From: Parabacteroides goldsteinii DSM 19448 = WAL 12034
GTDB taxonomy: Bacteria > Bacteroidota > Bacteroidia > Bacteroidales > Tannerellaceae
Length of the DNA: 64,000 bases
NCBI RefSeq assembly: GCF_000969835.1
Contig: NZ_KQ033912.1
Coordinates: 3,061,373 to 3,125,372 of the forward strand
Direction: 5' to 3'
Shown: piece by piece, positions 50,604 to 60,129 of the stretch
How positions within the stretch are numbered: the stretch's first letter is position 1
Layout of the letters: each line of letters starts with the position of its first letter
Notes under the pieces: generated by a model
Databases searched by the model: none
Seen by the model: only the letters and a program-made list of their open reading frames with translations
Told to the model about the DNA's origin: nothing
Made by a program: the position numbers and the translations under genes

Positions 50604-52061
50604 ATGAAGAAAGTTATCGCTTTAGCATGTCTTTCCATGCTTCCGATGTCGTATGCAGCGGCAGAGGGTTACCAGGTTAACGCTCAGAGTACCAAGCAGG
50701 CAGGTATGGGACACGTAGGTGTAGCCATGAAGTTGGGTGCAGAAAGCATGCATTTTAATCCGGCTGGTCTGGTGTTTATGGATAAGAACGTGGATTTGTC
50801 GGCCGGTATTACCGGGGTGTTTGCCAATGGTAAGTTTACGGGAGATGATGGTTATGTACAAAAAACGGATAATAAGGCAAGTACTCCTTTATATGTATAT
50901 GCCGGTTTCAAGATTTATGACTTCCTGGCAGCCGGTATCAGTGTAAACACTCCTTATGGTAGTGCGATTAACTGGGGACGCGACTGGAAAGGTGCTCACC
51001 TGGTGCAGGATATCTCTTTGAAGGCATTCAATATTCAGCCAACTGTTTCCTGGAAGATTATGGATAACCTGAGTATCGGCGCAGGCCTGATGATGGAATT
51101 CGGTAATATTGAACTGAATCGTGCCTTGATTGCTCCGCGTGCCATGACAGGTTTGGCTGAGAGCATGATGGGGCAACTTGGTCCGATACTTGAAGCAAAG
51201 CCGGAATTGAGACCGGTTGTTGACCAGTTGGTCACAGAAATGGCTAAATATGACGAAGTATCCGCAGCTTCTGCTTCTTTGAAAGGAGATGCAGGTATCC
51301 GTTTCGGGTTCAATGTGGGTGCGATGTATGATATTAACGATAAATTCACGGTCGGTTTATCTTACCGTTCAAAGGTGAAAGCCCGTGTGAAAGAAGGTGA
51401 TGTCCGTTTGAGCTATGCTAATGAATTAGGAATTAAAGGATTGTTGGAACAGGTAAATGGCTTGGTTGGTCAGCTCCAGGCAAGTGGCATCACTATTCCC
51501 GGTATTCCTGAGGGCGGAATCAATATTCCTCCACTGGACCAGGCTACTTTCTCTGCTGAACTGCCTCTGCCGGATAACTGGAATGTCGGCCTGACTTACA
51601 AACCCAATGACCGCTGGATTGTTTCCGGTGAAGTTCAGTTTGTAGGCTGGGGTGCTTACAACTCTTTAGTTGTGAACTTCTATCCGGCATCCGAATTGAG
51701 CGATTATGATATCGATGCCCCGAAGAAATATAAAAACTCACGTATCTATCGTCTGGGAACTCAGTTTGCAGCAACAAACCGTCTGGACCTTCGTTTAGGT
51801 GCATATTTCGACGAAACTCCGGTAGAAGATAATTATCTGAATCCCGAAACTCCGAGTATGAACAAACTGGGTATCACTGCCGGTTTGAGTTTCCGTCCGT
51901 TACAGTCTTTATCCGTTGATTTTGCATTCTCTTATGTAACAGGTTTCGGGCGCGACGGTTCTTATACCGACCTGGACCTTTTAAAGAAACCCCGTACATT
52001 CGGCGGACATTACAACGTATATGCCTTGATGCCGTCTATCGGTCTTTCCTACGCTTTTTAA
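50604..52061 (+). CDS. OmpP1/FadL-family outer-membrane transport protein
   Basis: 485 residues. Signal peptide 1-20 (MKKVIALACLSMLPMSYAAA), then the FadL hallmark near the N-terminus (STKQAGMGHVGVAMKLGAES, then MHFNPAGL) that forms the plug, and a beta-barrel with alternating aromatic strands ending in a terminal aromatic residue (GLSYAF). FadL proteins let hydrophobic compounds such as fatty acids cross the outer membrane. Single-gene unit with its own promoter. Confidence 0.9.
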   Translation: MKKVIALACLSMLPMSYAAAEGYQVNAQSTKQAGMGHVGVAMKLGAESMHFNPAGLVFMDKNVDLSAGITGVFANGKFTGDDGYVQKTDNKASTPLYVYAGFKIYDFLAAGISVNTPYGSAINWGRDWKGAHLVQDISLKAFNIQPTVSWKIMDNLSIGAGLMMEFGNIELNRALIAPRAMTGLAESMMGQLGPILEAKPELRPVVDQLVTEMAKYDEVSAASASLKGDAGIRFGFNVGAMYDINDKFTVGLSYRSKVKARVKEGDVRLSYANELGIKGLLEQVNGLVGQLQASGITIPGIPEGGINIPPLDQATFSAELPLPDNWNVGLTYKPNDRWIVSGEVQFVGWGAYNSLVVNFYPASELSDYDIDAPKKYKNSRIYRLGTQFAATNRLDLRLGAYFDETPVEDNYLNPETPSMNKLGITAGLSFRPLQSLSVDFAFSYVTGFGRDGSYTDLDLLKKPRTFGGHYNVYALMPSIGLSYAF

Positions 52062-52189
52062 CCTATACATATATAATTACAGAAGAAGAGGGCTTGTCTT
52101 GGTGGCAGGTCCTCTTTTCTTTTCGGGAAGACGGAGGTTTGTTTTATTCGGGAAGAACTTATAGCTTGTGCGGATGAAATAAAAGTTCC

Positions 52190-52285
52190 ATCAGGGTGGG
52201 GAAATAAGCCCATTGCAGTGGGGATTTTTCCCCATTATGGTGGGGACTTTTCCCCACTGTGTAAAAAACTTTGGGGAAATTAGAA
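52190..52285. repeat. cluster of GTGGGGA palindromes
   Basis: GTGGGGA/TCCCCAC words recur five or six times between the porin gene and the next gene: AGTGGGGA (52217-52224) pairs with TCCCCACT (52251-52258), and inside it TCCCCA (52229-52234) pairs with TGGGGA (52241-52246). Single copies flank at about 52196 and 52272. The rest of the 276-nt gap holds no gene. Confidence 0.6.
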
Positions 52286-52337
52286 TGAGATGTGATGGAT
52301 ATAAATAAAAAGATATCCAAAAACAACGGAGATGTAT

Positions 52338-52658
52338 TTAGCGGATGGCTACTTTGCGGACAGTTTCGCCGATGCGGACGATATAGTAACCTTTGGCGAT
52401 GTTAACGGTGTATTCGCCATCCGGTTGTTTCAGCTCGATTTCCTTGACACGGATGCCTACTACACTGTATATTTCCAGCTTGCTTCCGATGGGAGCATTC
52501 TTCACAACCACCTTGTTGTCGTAGGCGCTGATTTCGATAGAATCGGGTTCTGCTTGCTTTATGGCATGCGTTGCCTGAACCGTTTGCTGCGCACTTGCAA
52601 TAAACGGGGAACCAACGTAAGCGCTGATCAACAGGATTATGGAAAATAATATTCTCAT
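52338..52658 (-). CDS. small secreted protein with type IX-like sorting domain
   Basis: 106 residues: signal peptide (MRILFSIILLISAYVGSPF, cleavage near IASAQQ) followed by about 25 variable residues and then a C-terminal domain with IGSKLEIYSVVGIRVKEIEL and KGYYIVRIGETVRKVAIR, the pattern of type IX secretion sorting domains. There is almost no cargo before the sorting domain, so either the domain itself is the product or this is a remnant of a longer protein. The start at MRILFS is preferred since upstream codons lack signal-peptide character. Confidence 0.65.
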   Translation of the reverse strand: MRILFSIILLISAYVGSPFIASAQQTVQATHAIKQAEPDSIEISAYDNKVVVKNAPIGSKLEIYSVVGIRVKEIELKQPDGEYTVNIAKGYYIVRIGETVRKVAIR

Positions 52659-52744
52659 ATTCGAAACCCTAAATTCGTACAAATGTATGAATAATTTTGA
52701 ATATGCTGGATATTTGGCAGTTATTATTTAAGAAAACCACGATA

Positions 52745-53659
52745 TTATATGGGCAAAACCATCCCTTCGGCTCCGAGAATGGTGCCGGGATATACTTCTT
52801 CCGCTTCACGATGCAATGTTGCCAAGTCCTCGTAACGGGCAGAATAATGGCCGATAACGAGGCGTTTGACACCGGCTTTCAGAGCGATGTCTGCTGCTTG
52901 CCGTGCTGTAGAATGGAATGTTTCTTTGGCGCGTGCCTTGTCGCATTCGGCAAAGGTTGCCTCATGATAAAGAAGGTCTACCCCTTCAATGATCGGGATG
53001 ACGGAAGGATTGTAGGCCGTATCCGAGCAATACGCATACCGTTTGGGGGGAGCTGCCGGGCGTGTCAGTCGTGAATTGGGAATCACTTCTCCTTCCGGTG
53101 TGACATAATCCTCTCCCAGCTTGATATCCTTCATGCATCTGACGGGGACCTGATAGAAGTCGGTCATCTCGCGGATGATATGGGCTTCTTTAGGCTTCTC
53201 GGCAAACAAAAAGCCGCAGGTCGGGATACGATGTTTCAGGGGAATGGAGTAGACGGAAAGCGAGCGATCCTCCATAATCAGCGAATGACTACGTGTATCC
53301 ACAGGATTGAAACGGACTTCGTAAGGCATGCCTTTACAGAATGTATCCAATACCGGACGCATATAGTTTTCGATCTCTTTGGGTGCATGTATCACCAGTT
53401 CGCCGGTGCGTCCCAGCATACCAAGTGTGGAGATCAAGCCGGGCAGACCAAAACAATGGTCACCATGCAGGTGGGATATGAAAATATGATTCAACCGACT
53501 GAATTTGATACGCATATGGCGCATCTGCACCTGTGTGCCTTCGCCACAGTCTATCATATATAATTTGTCCCGTAAATCTACTACCTGAGAGGTTGCCAGA
53601 TGCCGTGTTGTAGGTAAGGCCGAACCGCATCCCAAAATGTTTAAATTGAAATCTGCCAT
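52745..53659 (-). CDS. rnz: ribonuclease Z
   Basis: 304 residues, normal length for short-form RNase Z. Metallo-beta-lactamase motif HLHGDHCFGLPGL (about 63-75, HxHxDH), further ligands in CSDTAYN, YHEATF and the final GHYSARY. It trims the 3' ends of pre-tRNAs lacking encoded CCA, which fits the CCA-less tRNA-Lys of this window. The start MADFNLN is chosen over a longer frame 23 codons upstream, which is outside family length. Confidence 0.93.
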   Translation of the reverse strand: MADFNLNILGCGSALPTTRHLATSQVVDLRDKLYMIDCGEGTQVQMRHMRIKFSRLNHIFISHLHGDHCFGLPGLISTLGMLGRTGELVIHAPKEIENYMRPVLDTFCKGMPYEVRFNPVDTRSHSLIMEDRSLSVYSIPLKHRIPTCGFLFAEKPKEAHIIREMTDFYQVPVRCMKDIKLGEDYVTPEGEVIPNSRLTRPAAPPKRYAYCSDTAYNPSVIPIIEGVDLLYHEATFAECDKARAKETFHSTARQAADIALKAGVKRLVIGHYSARYEDLATLHREAEEVYPGTILGAEGMVLPI

Positions 53660-53979
53660 AAAGGAATCCCTTGGATAATTGTTTGCAAAGATAATACAAA
53701 AGCATCTGTGTTCTGTGAAAAATAGCAAAAAATGCGGTCGGATTGTTCCGAAGATGCTTCGGATTACATATATTTGTTTGCTGTCCTAAAGGAAGCATTC
53801 TATAGTAAGTAAAAAAGACTTAAGATATTTTATTCTAAGCCTTAACTAACTTTTTCTTTTTGTTTAAAACGGTTAAATGTAGAAACGGCCAAGCGTGAGC
53901 TTCGCCGTTTCCTTTGTTTTATGGGGTATGTTTCTTGCAAAGGGCGGTTCGTGAACCGCCCGTACGGACGCCGTGTTCT
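53660..53979. other. non-coding region between RNase Z and cydB
   Basis: Contains a terminator-like hairpin (AAACGGC near 53883 with GCCGTTT near 53903, then CCTTTG) on either strand and the interspersed palindrome at 53941-53972. No gene seen. Confidence 0.55.
53941..53972. repeat. interspersed palindrome (GGCGGTTCGTGAACCGCC type)
   Basis: GGGCGGTTCGTGAACCGCCC (53942-53961) followed by GTACGGACGCC. Matches the copy embedded in the response-regulator gene at 41151-41182. Confidence 0.75.
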
Positions 53980-55134
53980 TTAGTAAGTGTGCCCGTCTTT
54001 CTGTTCCATCTCTTCTGCGTCGATCTTATGAAGATCGAGTGCCCTCCATGCATAGAATATATAAGCCAGCACGAACGGAACGAGAATGGATACGTAACTC
54101 ATCACTTTCAGCGTGAACGGACTTGATGAACTATTCTGAAGAGTCAGCGAACTTTGCAGATCGGTCAACGACGGATAATAAGCCGTGTTGTTCCAACCGG
54201 CACAGAGCAATAACGCCAGTACGGTGAGGACGGTCCCTGTTCCGGCAAACCAGATTCCTTTCCGCCACGTTTGCGACAGGATTGTTTTAATAATACCGAA
54301 CAAAACAAGCACTACGCCCACCAGCAGAACTGCCAGTACAGCCGGCATCTCGATCAGGTTGATGAAATATTTATAAGGCTGCATAAACACCTCCTGCGTT
54401 TCCGGGTTCACGGCAAAACCGTCTACCAGCATCAAACGTATGAGGAACAGCAGGAAGAACACCAGGAACAACGCTGTTTCCGGTATCAAGCGTTTCCGGC
54501 AGCGGCCCACTATATCCTTATTGTCAATATTGTTGATGAAATAGAGCAATGCCTGCACACGTGCCAGGAAGAATACGGCCAACCCGAGACAAACGTTCCA
54601 GAATACAAATGCTGCTTCCAGTCCGTGCAGAGAGTTATTCCAGGTCGAGATAACCGGCATGGCAATGTCTGTCATCTGTCCTTTATTCACTGAAAATTCG
54701 GCTCCGTTGAAGAATGTCCCTACGGCGGTTCCCAGCAGGATCGGACCCAGCACGCCGTTGATGATCAGGAATACCTGGTAAGTCTTTTTGCCCAGTAAGT
54801 TCCCTTTTTTAGCTTGGTATTCGTAAGATACGGCCTGTATCACGAAGCAAAGCAGAATGAGCATCCACACCCAATAAGCACCGCCGAAACTGGTCGAGTA
54901 GAATAAGGGGAAAGAGGCAAAGAAGGCACCACCGAAAGTAACCAGCGTTGTGAAGGTAAACTCCCATTTACGTCCGGTTGAGTTTAATAGCATCTTTTGT
55001 TCCAGCTCCGTCTTTCCGATCGAAAAGAGCAATGACTGACCTCCCTGTACAAAAAGCAGGAATACTAACAGTGCTCCCAGCAGGGATACGAGGAACCACC
55101 AGTAATGTTGTAATAATATATATGTACTATCCAT
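53980..55134 (-). CDS. cydB: cytochrome bd oxidase subunit II
   Basis: 384 residues with eight or nine transmembrane helices. Family features: WFLVSLLGALLVFLLFVQGGQ near the start and the long helices with GPILLGTAVGTFFNGAEF (about 131-148). It stabilises the haem-bearing subunit I and completes the quinol oxidase that reduces oxygen in microaerobic conditions. The gene is 11 nt downstream of cydA on the minus strand. Confidence 0.93.
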   Translation of the reverse strand: MDSTYILLQHYWWFLVSLLGALLVFLLFVQGGQSLLFSIGKTELEQKMLLNSTGRKWEFTFTTLVTFGGAFFASFPLFYSTSFGGAYWVWMLILLCFVIQAVSYEYQAKKGNLLGKKTYQVFLIINGVLGPILLGTAVGTFFNGAEFSVNKGQMTDIAMPVISTWNNSLHGLEAAFVFWNVCLGLAVFFLARVQALLYFINNIDNKDIVGRCRKRLIPETALFLVFFLLFLIRLMLVDGFAVNPETQEVFMQPYKYFINLIEMPAVLAVLLVGVVLVLFGIIKTILSQTWRKGIWFAGTGTVLTVLALLLCAGWNNTAYYPSLTDLQSSLTLQNSSSSPFTLKVMSYVSILVPFVLAYIFYAWRALDLHKIDAEEMEQKDGHTY

Positions 55135-55145
55135 GGTGTATATTT

Positions 55146-56711
55146 TTAGTTTTCATTGTTAGTAGATACGGCCGGTCCTTTCTTGATAGCCTTCACCATA
55201 ATTCCCACTTCGGCAATCAGTAAGATGGTAAACAGGATCAGGAACAGGAAGAAAGTGGTCTGTACAGACGACGTAGCCAGTTTGGAGATAGATGCGCTCG
55301 TCGGAAGGATATCCTGTATGGCCCAGGGTTGGCGTCCCACCTCGGCAACGATCCATCCGGCCTGTCCGGCAATATATCCCAGCGGGATCGACCACAGGCA
55401 TACTTTCTGAAGCCAGCGGGTGTCTTTGAACTTGTCTTTTTTACTCCAGATGATCGCAATGATAAAGAGCAGGATGAAGTAACCTCCCAGAATCACCATG
55501 ATGCGGAAGGAATAGAACGTCATTCCTACATGAGGAACCAGGTCGCCCGGATCTTTGATGTAACCGTAACCGAAATAAGGAAAGTTTTCTTCAAGTGTCG
55601 CCCGGTATTGTTTGGCGGCCACTTCGTTTTTCTCTTTCTTGGCTTCGCGGTATTTGGCGAGTGATTGGATAGCCAGTTGCCCTTTGGCGATCTTTTCGGC
55701 AGCGGAAAGGGCCGGCGTGCCGTCTTTGGTTTCATATCCTCCTTCGATCAGATTATTGATACCCGGCACATATCCGTCCATCTTGCGTTCTGCCAGCAAA
55801 GACAGCATTTTCGGTATTTGTATATTAAAGATGAATGGCTCTACATTATCTTTATAACTGGTCTTTTCCGGATTCAGCATCCCGATGCCCACCAGTCCGA
55901 CACCGTTTCCTCCTTCGTAAAGGCCTTCCATGGCAGCCAGCTTCATCGGCTGTTTCTGAGCAACCTGATAGGCGGAACCGTCACCGGTCCAAAGGATCAG
56001 TAAAGAAGCAACCAGTCCGAAAATGGCGCTGATCTTGATACTTTCCAGGGCAAAACGCGTTTCCCGTTTCTTCAACAGATACCAGCTACTGATGCCTATT
56101 ACAAATAATGCACCTACGATCCAGCCGGATAATACGGTGTGGAAGAATTTATTGATGGCGACAGGCGACAAAGCGACTGCCCAGAAATCGAACATTTCGT
56201 TGCGTACCGTGTCCGGATTGAATTGCATACCTGCCGGATGCTGCATCCAGGCATTGGCGATCAGGATCCACAGGGCGGATAAGGTGGCTCCGATGATGGT
56301 CAGCCAGGTAGAAGCCAGGTGGAAACGTTTGCTCACCTTGTCCCAGCCGAAGAACATAACCGCGATAAATGTCGCTTCCATAAAGAAAGCAAGGATACCT
56401 TCGATGGCCAGCGGCGCTCCGAAAATATCTCCGACGAACCAGCTGTAGTTCGACCAGTTCGTCCCGAACTCAAATTCGAGAATCAGACCGGTGGCGACAC
56501 CGATCGCGAAGTTAATACCAAACAGCTTCATCCAGAACTGAGCTGTCTTTTTCCAGAATTCGTCACCTGTTTTGTAATAAATGGTTTCCAGTATTGCCTG
56601 GATCACACCAAGCCCTAAAGTCAGGGGTACAAAAAGCCAGTGATACATGGCCGTCAGAGCGAATTGCGCCCTCGACCAGTCAATCAAAGAAGTGTCAATG
56701 CTTTCGATCAT
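55146..56711 (-). CDS. cydA: cytochrome bd oxidase subunit I
   Basis: 521 residues. Haem ligands and the quinol-binding Q-loop are expected in the usual places: N-terminal MYHWLFVPLTLGLGVIQA includes the haem b595 His; the Q-loop is short to medium (about 255-365); GWIVAEVGRQPWAIQDILPT (near 445-464) is the family hallmark. Part of the cydA-cydB operon with a small DUF4492 gene upstream. Confidence 0.95.
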   Translation of the reverse strand: MIESIDTSLIDWSRAQFALTAMYHWLFVPLTLGLGVIQAILETIYYKTGDEFWKKTAQFWMKLFGINFAIGVATGLILEFEFGTNWSNYSWFVGDIFGAPLAIEGILAFFMEATFIAVMFFGWDKVSKRFHLASTWLTIIGATLSALWILIANAWMQHPAGMQFNPDTVRNEMFDFWAVALSPVAINKFFHTVLSGWIVGALFVIGISSWYLLKKRETRFALESIKISAIFGLVASLLILWTGDGSAYQVAQKQPMKLAAMEGLYEGGNGVGLVGIGMLNPEKTSYKDNVEPFIFNIQIPKMLSLLAERKMDGYVPGINNLIEGGYETKDGTPALSAAEKIAKGQLAIQSLAKYREAKKEKNEVAAKQYRATLEENFPYFGYGYIKDPGDLVPHVGMTFYSFRIMVILGGYFILLFIIAIIWSKKDKFKDTRWLQKVCLWSIPLGYIAGQAGWIVAEVGRQPWAIQDILPTSASISKLATSSVQTTFFLFLILFTILLIAEVGIMVKAIKKGPAVSTNNEN

Positions 56712-56722
56712 AATTATATTAA

Positions 56723-56950
56723 TTAAGGAGTAATTGCTCGATTGATCAATTCACCCGATACGTGTTCCTGTTTCTCGGAATCGCTGTCAAACTGTCCCAG
56801 GTAATTAGGAAAGAAAAACAGTTTTAATATAAAAAACATGATGAAGAGCTTGACCAATATAATCAGCCATAGCGTTTTACCCAGCTTCATTTCACGAAAT
56901 CCTTCCAGGTAAAATTGGTAAATTCGAACAAGTATTGGTTTCTTTTTCAT
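56723..56950 (-). CDS. DUF4492 family small membrane protein
   Basis: 75 residues: a basic N-terminal amphipathic segment (RIYQFYLEGFREMKLGKTLW), one transmembrane helix (about 28-48) and a short charged tail. This family is found next to cydAB in Bacteroidetes, as here, and probably assists the oxidase, by analogy with the small CydX subunit. 11 nt upstream of cydA. Confidence 0.85.
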   Translation of the reverse strand: MKKKPILVRIYQFYLEGFREMKLGKTLWLIILVKLFIMFFILKLFFFPNYLGQFDSDSEKQEHVSGELINRAITP

Positions 56951-57129
56951 GTTCAGCTCTTCATTTATATAACAGAAATCCGGTGAATATGTTTTGTGCT
57001 AGACAAATATAAAAGAAAGAACGACTTTTCAAACACCTAGTTCTATAGATAATATTTATGAAAAAATAGACATTGTCTATAAGCACTGTTAAAAAAAACT
57101 ATTTTGAAAAAGAAAGCGGGAAGGACGGC

Positions 57130-57159
57130 TTGTTGTTATTTTCGCATTGGCTATATTTG
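57130..57159 (+). promoter_or_regulatory. promoter of the 57.2-59.6 kb unit
   Basis: TTG (57130-57132), 19 nt, TATATTTG (57152-57159). Leader about 70 nt. The rest of 56951-57237 is AT-rich and holds the upstream region of the cyd operon. Confidence 0.6.
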
Positions 57160-57237
57160 CGTCAGTTTGTGTTTTTAAGATGTGACAATTGAATCAGAAT
57201 ATTATTATTAAGTGCTAATCTATAAAAAATTATTACT

Positions 57238-58710
57238 ATGTCAAACATCACTAGAAGATCATTTCTTCAAAGAGGCGCAGCCGCTGCTGCTGCTTTGACC
57301 ATTGTTCCGGGTTCCGTTTTAGGAAAAAGTCATGGGTATGTGGCTCCAACAGATAAATTGAATATTGCTGCTGTCGGTATCGGCGGTATGGGACATGCCA
57401 ATATTAATGCTGTAAAAGGAAGTGAAAACATCGTTGCTCTTTGCGACGTGGATTGGAAATATGCGAAAGGCGTATTCGACGAACATCCGAATGCTAAAAA
57501 ATATTGGGACTATCGCAAGATGTACGATGAGATGGGTAAATCTATCGATGCCGTTATTATCGCTACAGCCGACCATACACATGCTATGATTACGGGAGAT
57601 GCGATGACATTGGGCAAACATGTTTATTGTCAGAAACCGTTGACACACTCTGTGTACGAATCTCGTTTGTTGACTAAATTGGCTGCTTCTACAAATGTTG
57701 CAACTCAGATGGGTAACCAAGGTTCTTCTTCTGAAGATACGGATTTGGTTTGCGAATGGATCTGGAATGGCGAAATCGGTGATATCACAAAAGTTGAATG
57801 TGCGACAGACCGTCCTATTTGGCCGCAAGGTTTGAATACTCCGGATAAAGCAGATAAGGTGCCTTCTACATTGAACTGGGATTTATTTACCGGTCCTGCC
57901 GAATTGAAACCTTTCAACAAAATTTATCATCCTTGGAACTGGCGCGGATGGTGGGCTTATGGTACAGGTGCTTTAGGCGATATGGCTTGCCATATCATGC
58001 ACACTCCGTTTAAGGCATTGAAATTAGGTTACCCGACAAGCGTTGAAGCTTCCTCTACTTTGTTGCTTCGTGATTGCGCTCCTAATGCACAACATGTGAA
58101 GTTTATTTTCCCGGCTCGTGAAAATATGCCGAAACTGGCCATGCCGGAAGTTGAAATTCATTGGTATGACGGCGGTATGATGCCGAATCGTCCGGAAGGT
58201 TTCCCGGAAGGAAAAGAATTGATGGGACCTGGTGGCGGTCTGACTATTTTCCATGGAACGAAAGATACATTGATTTGCGGTTGTTACGGACAGCAGCCGT
58301 TCTTGTTGTCAGGTCGTGTTCCAAATGCTCCTAAAGTATGTCGTCGTGTAAAAGGACATGAAATGGATTGGGTACGTGCTTGTAAAGAAAATGCATCCAG
58401 CCGTGTACAAACAAAATCGAATTTCTCGGAAGCCGGTCCGTTCAACGAAATGATCGTGATGGGTGTATTAGCAGTTCGTTTACAGAGTTTGAACAGAACA
58501 TTGAAATGGGATGGCAATAACATGCAATTTACGAACATCGGTGATAACGAAATGATAAAGACTTGTATCAAAGACGGTTTCACTATCAAAGATGGTCATC
58601 CTTCGTTTGCAAAGGACTGGACAGATCCTGTTAATGCAAAACAGTTTGCAGCAGAACTGATCAAGCACAACTATCGCGATGGTTGGAAATTGCCTGATAT
58701 GCCTAGATAA
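57238..58710 (+). CDS. Gfo/Idh/MocA-family oxidoreductase with Tat signal
   Basis: 490 residues. N-terminal twin-arginine signal TRRSFLQRGAAAAAALTIV (5-23), so the enzyme is exported folded with its cofactor. Rossmann domain with VGIGGMGHANINAVKG (about 46-61) and the CDVDWKY acidic position; the family's catalytic lysine region is CQKPLTHSVYE (about 130-140); HPWNWRGWWAYGTGALGDMA (about 231-250) is typical of this exported subgroup. It likely oxidises the 3-hydroxyl of a sugar or glycoside. Followed by a DUF1080 gene, the matching hydrolase. Confidence 0.92.
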   Translation: MSNITRRSFLQRGAAAAAALTIVPGSVLGKSHGYVAPTDKLNIAAVGIGGMGHANINAVKGSENIVALCDVDWKYAKGVFDEHPNAKKYWDYRKMYDEMGKSIDAVIIATADHTHAMITGDAMTLGKHVYCQKPLTHSVYESRLLTKLAASTNVATQMGNQGSSSEDTDLVCEWIWNGEIGDITKVECATDRPIWPQGLNTPDKADKVPSTLNWDLFTGPAELKPFNKIYHPWNWRGWWAYGTGALGDMACHIMHTPFKALKLGYPTSVEASSTLLLRDCAPNAQHVKFIFPARENMPKLAMPEVEIHWYDGGMMPNRPEGFPEGKELMGPGGGLTIFHGTKDTLICGCYGQQPFLLSGRVPNAPKVCRRVKGHEMDWVRACKENASSRVQTKSNFSEAGPFNEMIVMGVLAVRLQSLNRTLKWDGNNMQFTNIGDNEMIKTCIKDGFTIKDGHPSFAKDWTDPVNAKQFAAELIKHNYRDGWKLPDMPR

Positions 58711-58730
58711 CAGTTTTAAACTACATAAAA

Positions 58731-59585
58731 ATGAAGAAGTCAGTATTATTTGTCAGTGCCGCGCTGATGATGTGCTATTTTACATCTTGTGGCGGTGGAA
58801 AGAAAACAGATGAAGCTGCTGCCGATGTAACAGCCGAAGCAGGAACAGAAGCTGCTGTTCCTGAATACAAATTATTGGATTTACCGACAGTCGACTTGTC
58901 TAAATTCCCGAAAGATGCCGATGGTTGGATTACTATGTTTGATGGTAAAACACTGAATGGCTGGAGAGGATATGACCGTACAGATGTTCCTAATGCTTGG
59001 GAGGTGAATGACGGCGCAATTCATATCAAAGGCTCCGGTGCCGGTGAAGCTGGTGCTAAGGACGGTGGTGACCTGGTATTTGCTCATAAGTTCAAAAATT
59101 TTGAGTTGGAATGGGAATGGAAAGTAGCTAAAGGCGCTAATTCCGGTGTATTTATTATGATCCAGGAAGTGGAAGGACAACCTTCTTATATTTCTGCTCC
59201 TGAATTCCAAATCTTGGATAACGCAAACCATCCGGATGCCAAATTGGGTAAAGATGGCAATCGTATGTCTGCTTCCCTGTATGATATGATCCCGGCTAAA
59301 CCGCAGAACTCTAAACCGTTCGGCGAATGGAACAAGTCTAAGATCATGTGTTACAAAGGTACGGTTGTTCACTATCAGAATGACGAACCGGTTGTTGAAT
59401 ATCACTTGTGGACACAGCAGTGGAAAGAAATGCTGGACAAGAGTAAATTCAGCAAAGACAAATGGCCGTTGGCTTATGAACTACTGTTGAACTGTGGCGG
59501 ACCTAACAAAGAAGGTTTCATCGGTTTGCAGGATCATGGTGACGACGTTTGGTATCGTAACATTAAGATTAAAATATTGGATTAA
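58731..59585 (+). CDS. DUF1080 (3-keto-disaccharide hydrolase-like) lipoprotein
   Basis: 284 residues. Lipobox TSCG near residue 19-22, then a low-complexity Ala/Glu-rich linker (about 25-47) and the DUF1080 domain: WITMFDGKTLNGWRGYD (about 67-83), GANSGVFIMIQEVEGQ (about 137-152), GLQDHGDDVWYRNIKIKIL at the end. It lies 20 nt after the Tat-exported oxidoreductase. Together they suggest periplasmic oxidation and then cleavage of glycosides. Confidence 0.9.
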   Translation: MKKSVLFVSAALMMCYFTSCGGGKKTDEAAADVTAEAGTEAAVPEYKLLDLPTVDLSKFPKDADGWITMFDGKTLNGWRGYDRTDVPNAWEVNDGAIHIKGSGAGEAGAKDGGDLVFAHKFKNFELEWEWKVAKGANSGVFIMIQEVEGQPSYISAPEFQILDNANHPDAKLGKDGNRMSASLYDMIPAKPQNSKPFGEWNKSKIMCYKGTVVHYQNDEPVVEYHLWTQQWKEMLDKSKFSKDKWPLAYELLLNCGGPNKEGFIGLQDHGDDVWYRNIKIKILD

Positions 59586-59616
59586 TCTTTCCGTAGTTTA
59601 CGGATAACTTATTGAT

Positions 59617-59662
59617 AAATACCCGAAATCGGAGGTGCATCCGGTTTTCGGGTATTTTTTTT
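59617..59662 (+). terminator. terminator after the oxidoreductase-DUF1080 unit
   Basis: AATACCCGAAA pairs with TTTCGGGTATT, loop of about 15 nt, followed by a run of eight Ts. Confidence 0.85.
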
Positions 59663-59754
59663 GAAAATAGTTTGTCATTCCTGTAACCTTCTTTCCGGAA
59701 CGTTAGTCTTATCTGTAAACGAAACAAATTAGAAACAAATTAAATATTGAAATT

Positions 59755-60120
59755 ATGGAAAGTTGGTTGATTCCCCTGGTTGCAATTGTTTGTGCGGTAG
59801 GCTTGCCCGTAGTGTTGCTTATAGTACTTGTAGTAAGAACTACCCGGACAAAACATGAAGAGCGTATGGCTATGATCGAGAAAGGTATTGTATTGGAAGA
59901 GCCGGAAAGGAAGGCGAATAAATTCAATGCCCTGCGCAACGGTTTGCTGATGATCGGGTTGGCTTTGGGAGCTATTGGTGGTATATATCTGGATGATACG
60001 ATGCCGCATGATTGGGCTGGTTTTTCTGTTGTTATCTTTACTGTTTTAGGTGGCGGTATAGCTTATCTGGCCTATTTCTTCATTGTTCTCAAGATGTTGG
60101 AAAAAGAGAAAGAACAATAA
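59755..60120 (+). CDS. DUF6249-like membrane protein
   Basis: 121 residues with three hydrophobic helices (about 5-27, 63-81, 90-111) and a charged segment between the first and second (KHEERMAMIEKGIVLEEPER) characteristic of small membrane proteins encoded beside ECF sigma genes in Bacteroidales. It starts the three-gene unit with the sigma factor and a probable anti-sigma factor. Confidence 0.75.
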   Translation: MESWLIPLVAIVCAVGLPVVLLIVLVVRTTRTKHEERMAMIEKGIVLEEPERKANKFNALRNGLLMIGLALGAIGGIYLDDTMPHDWAGFSVVIFTVLGGGIAYLAYFFIVLKMLEKEKEQ

Positions 60121-60129
60121 ACCGGATTG

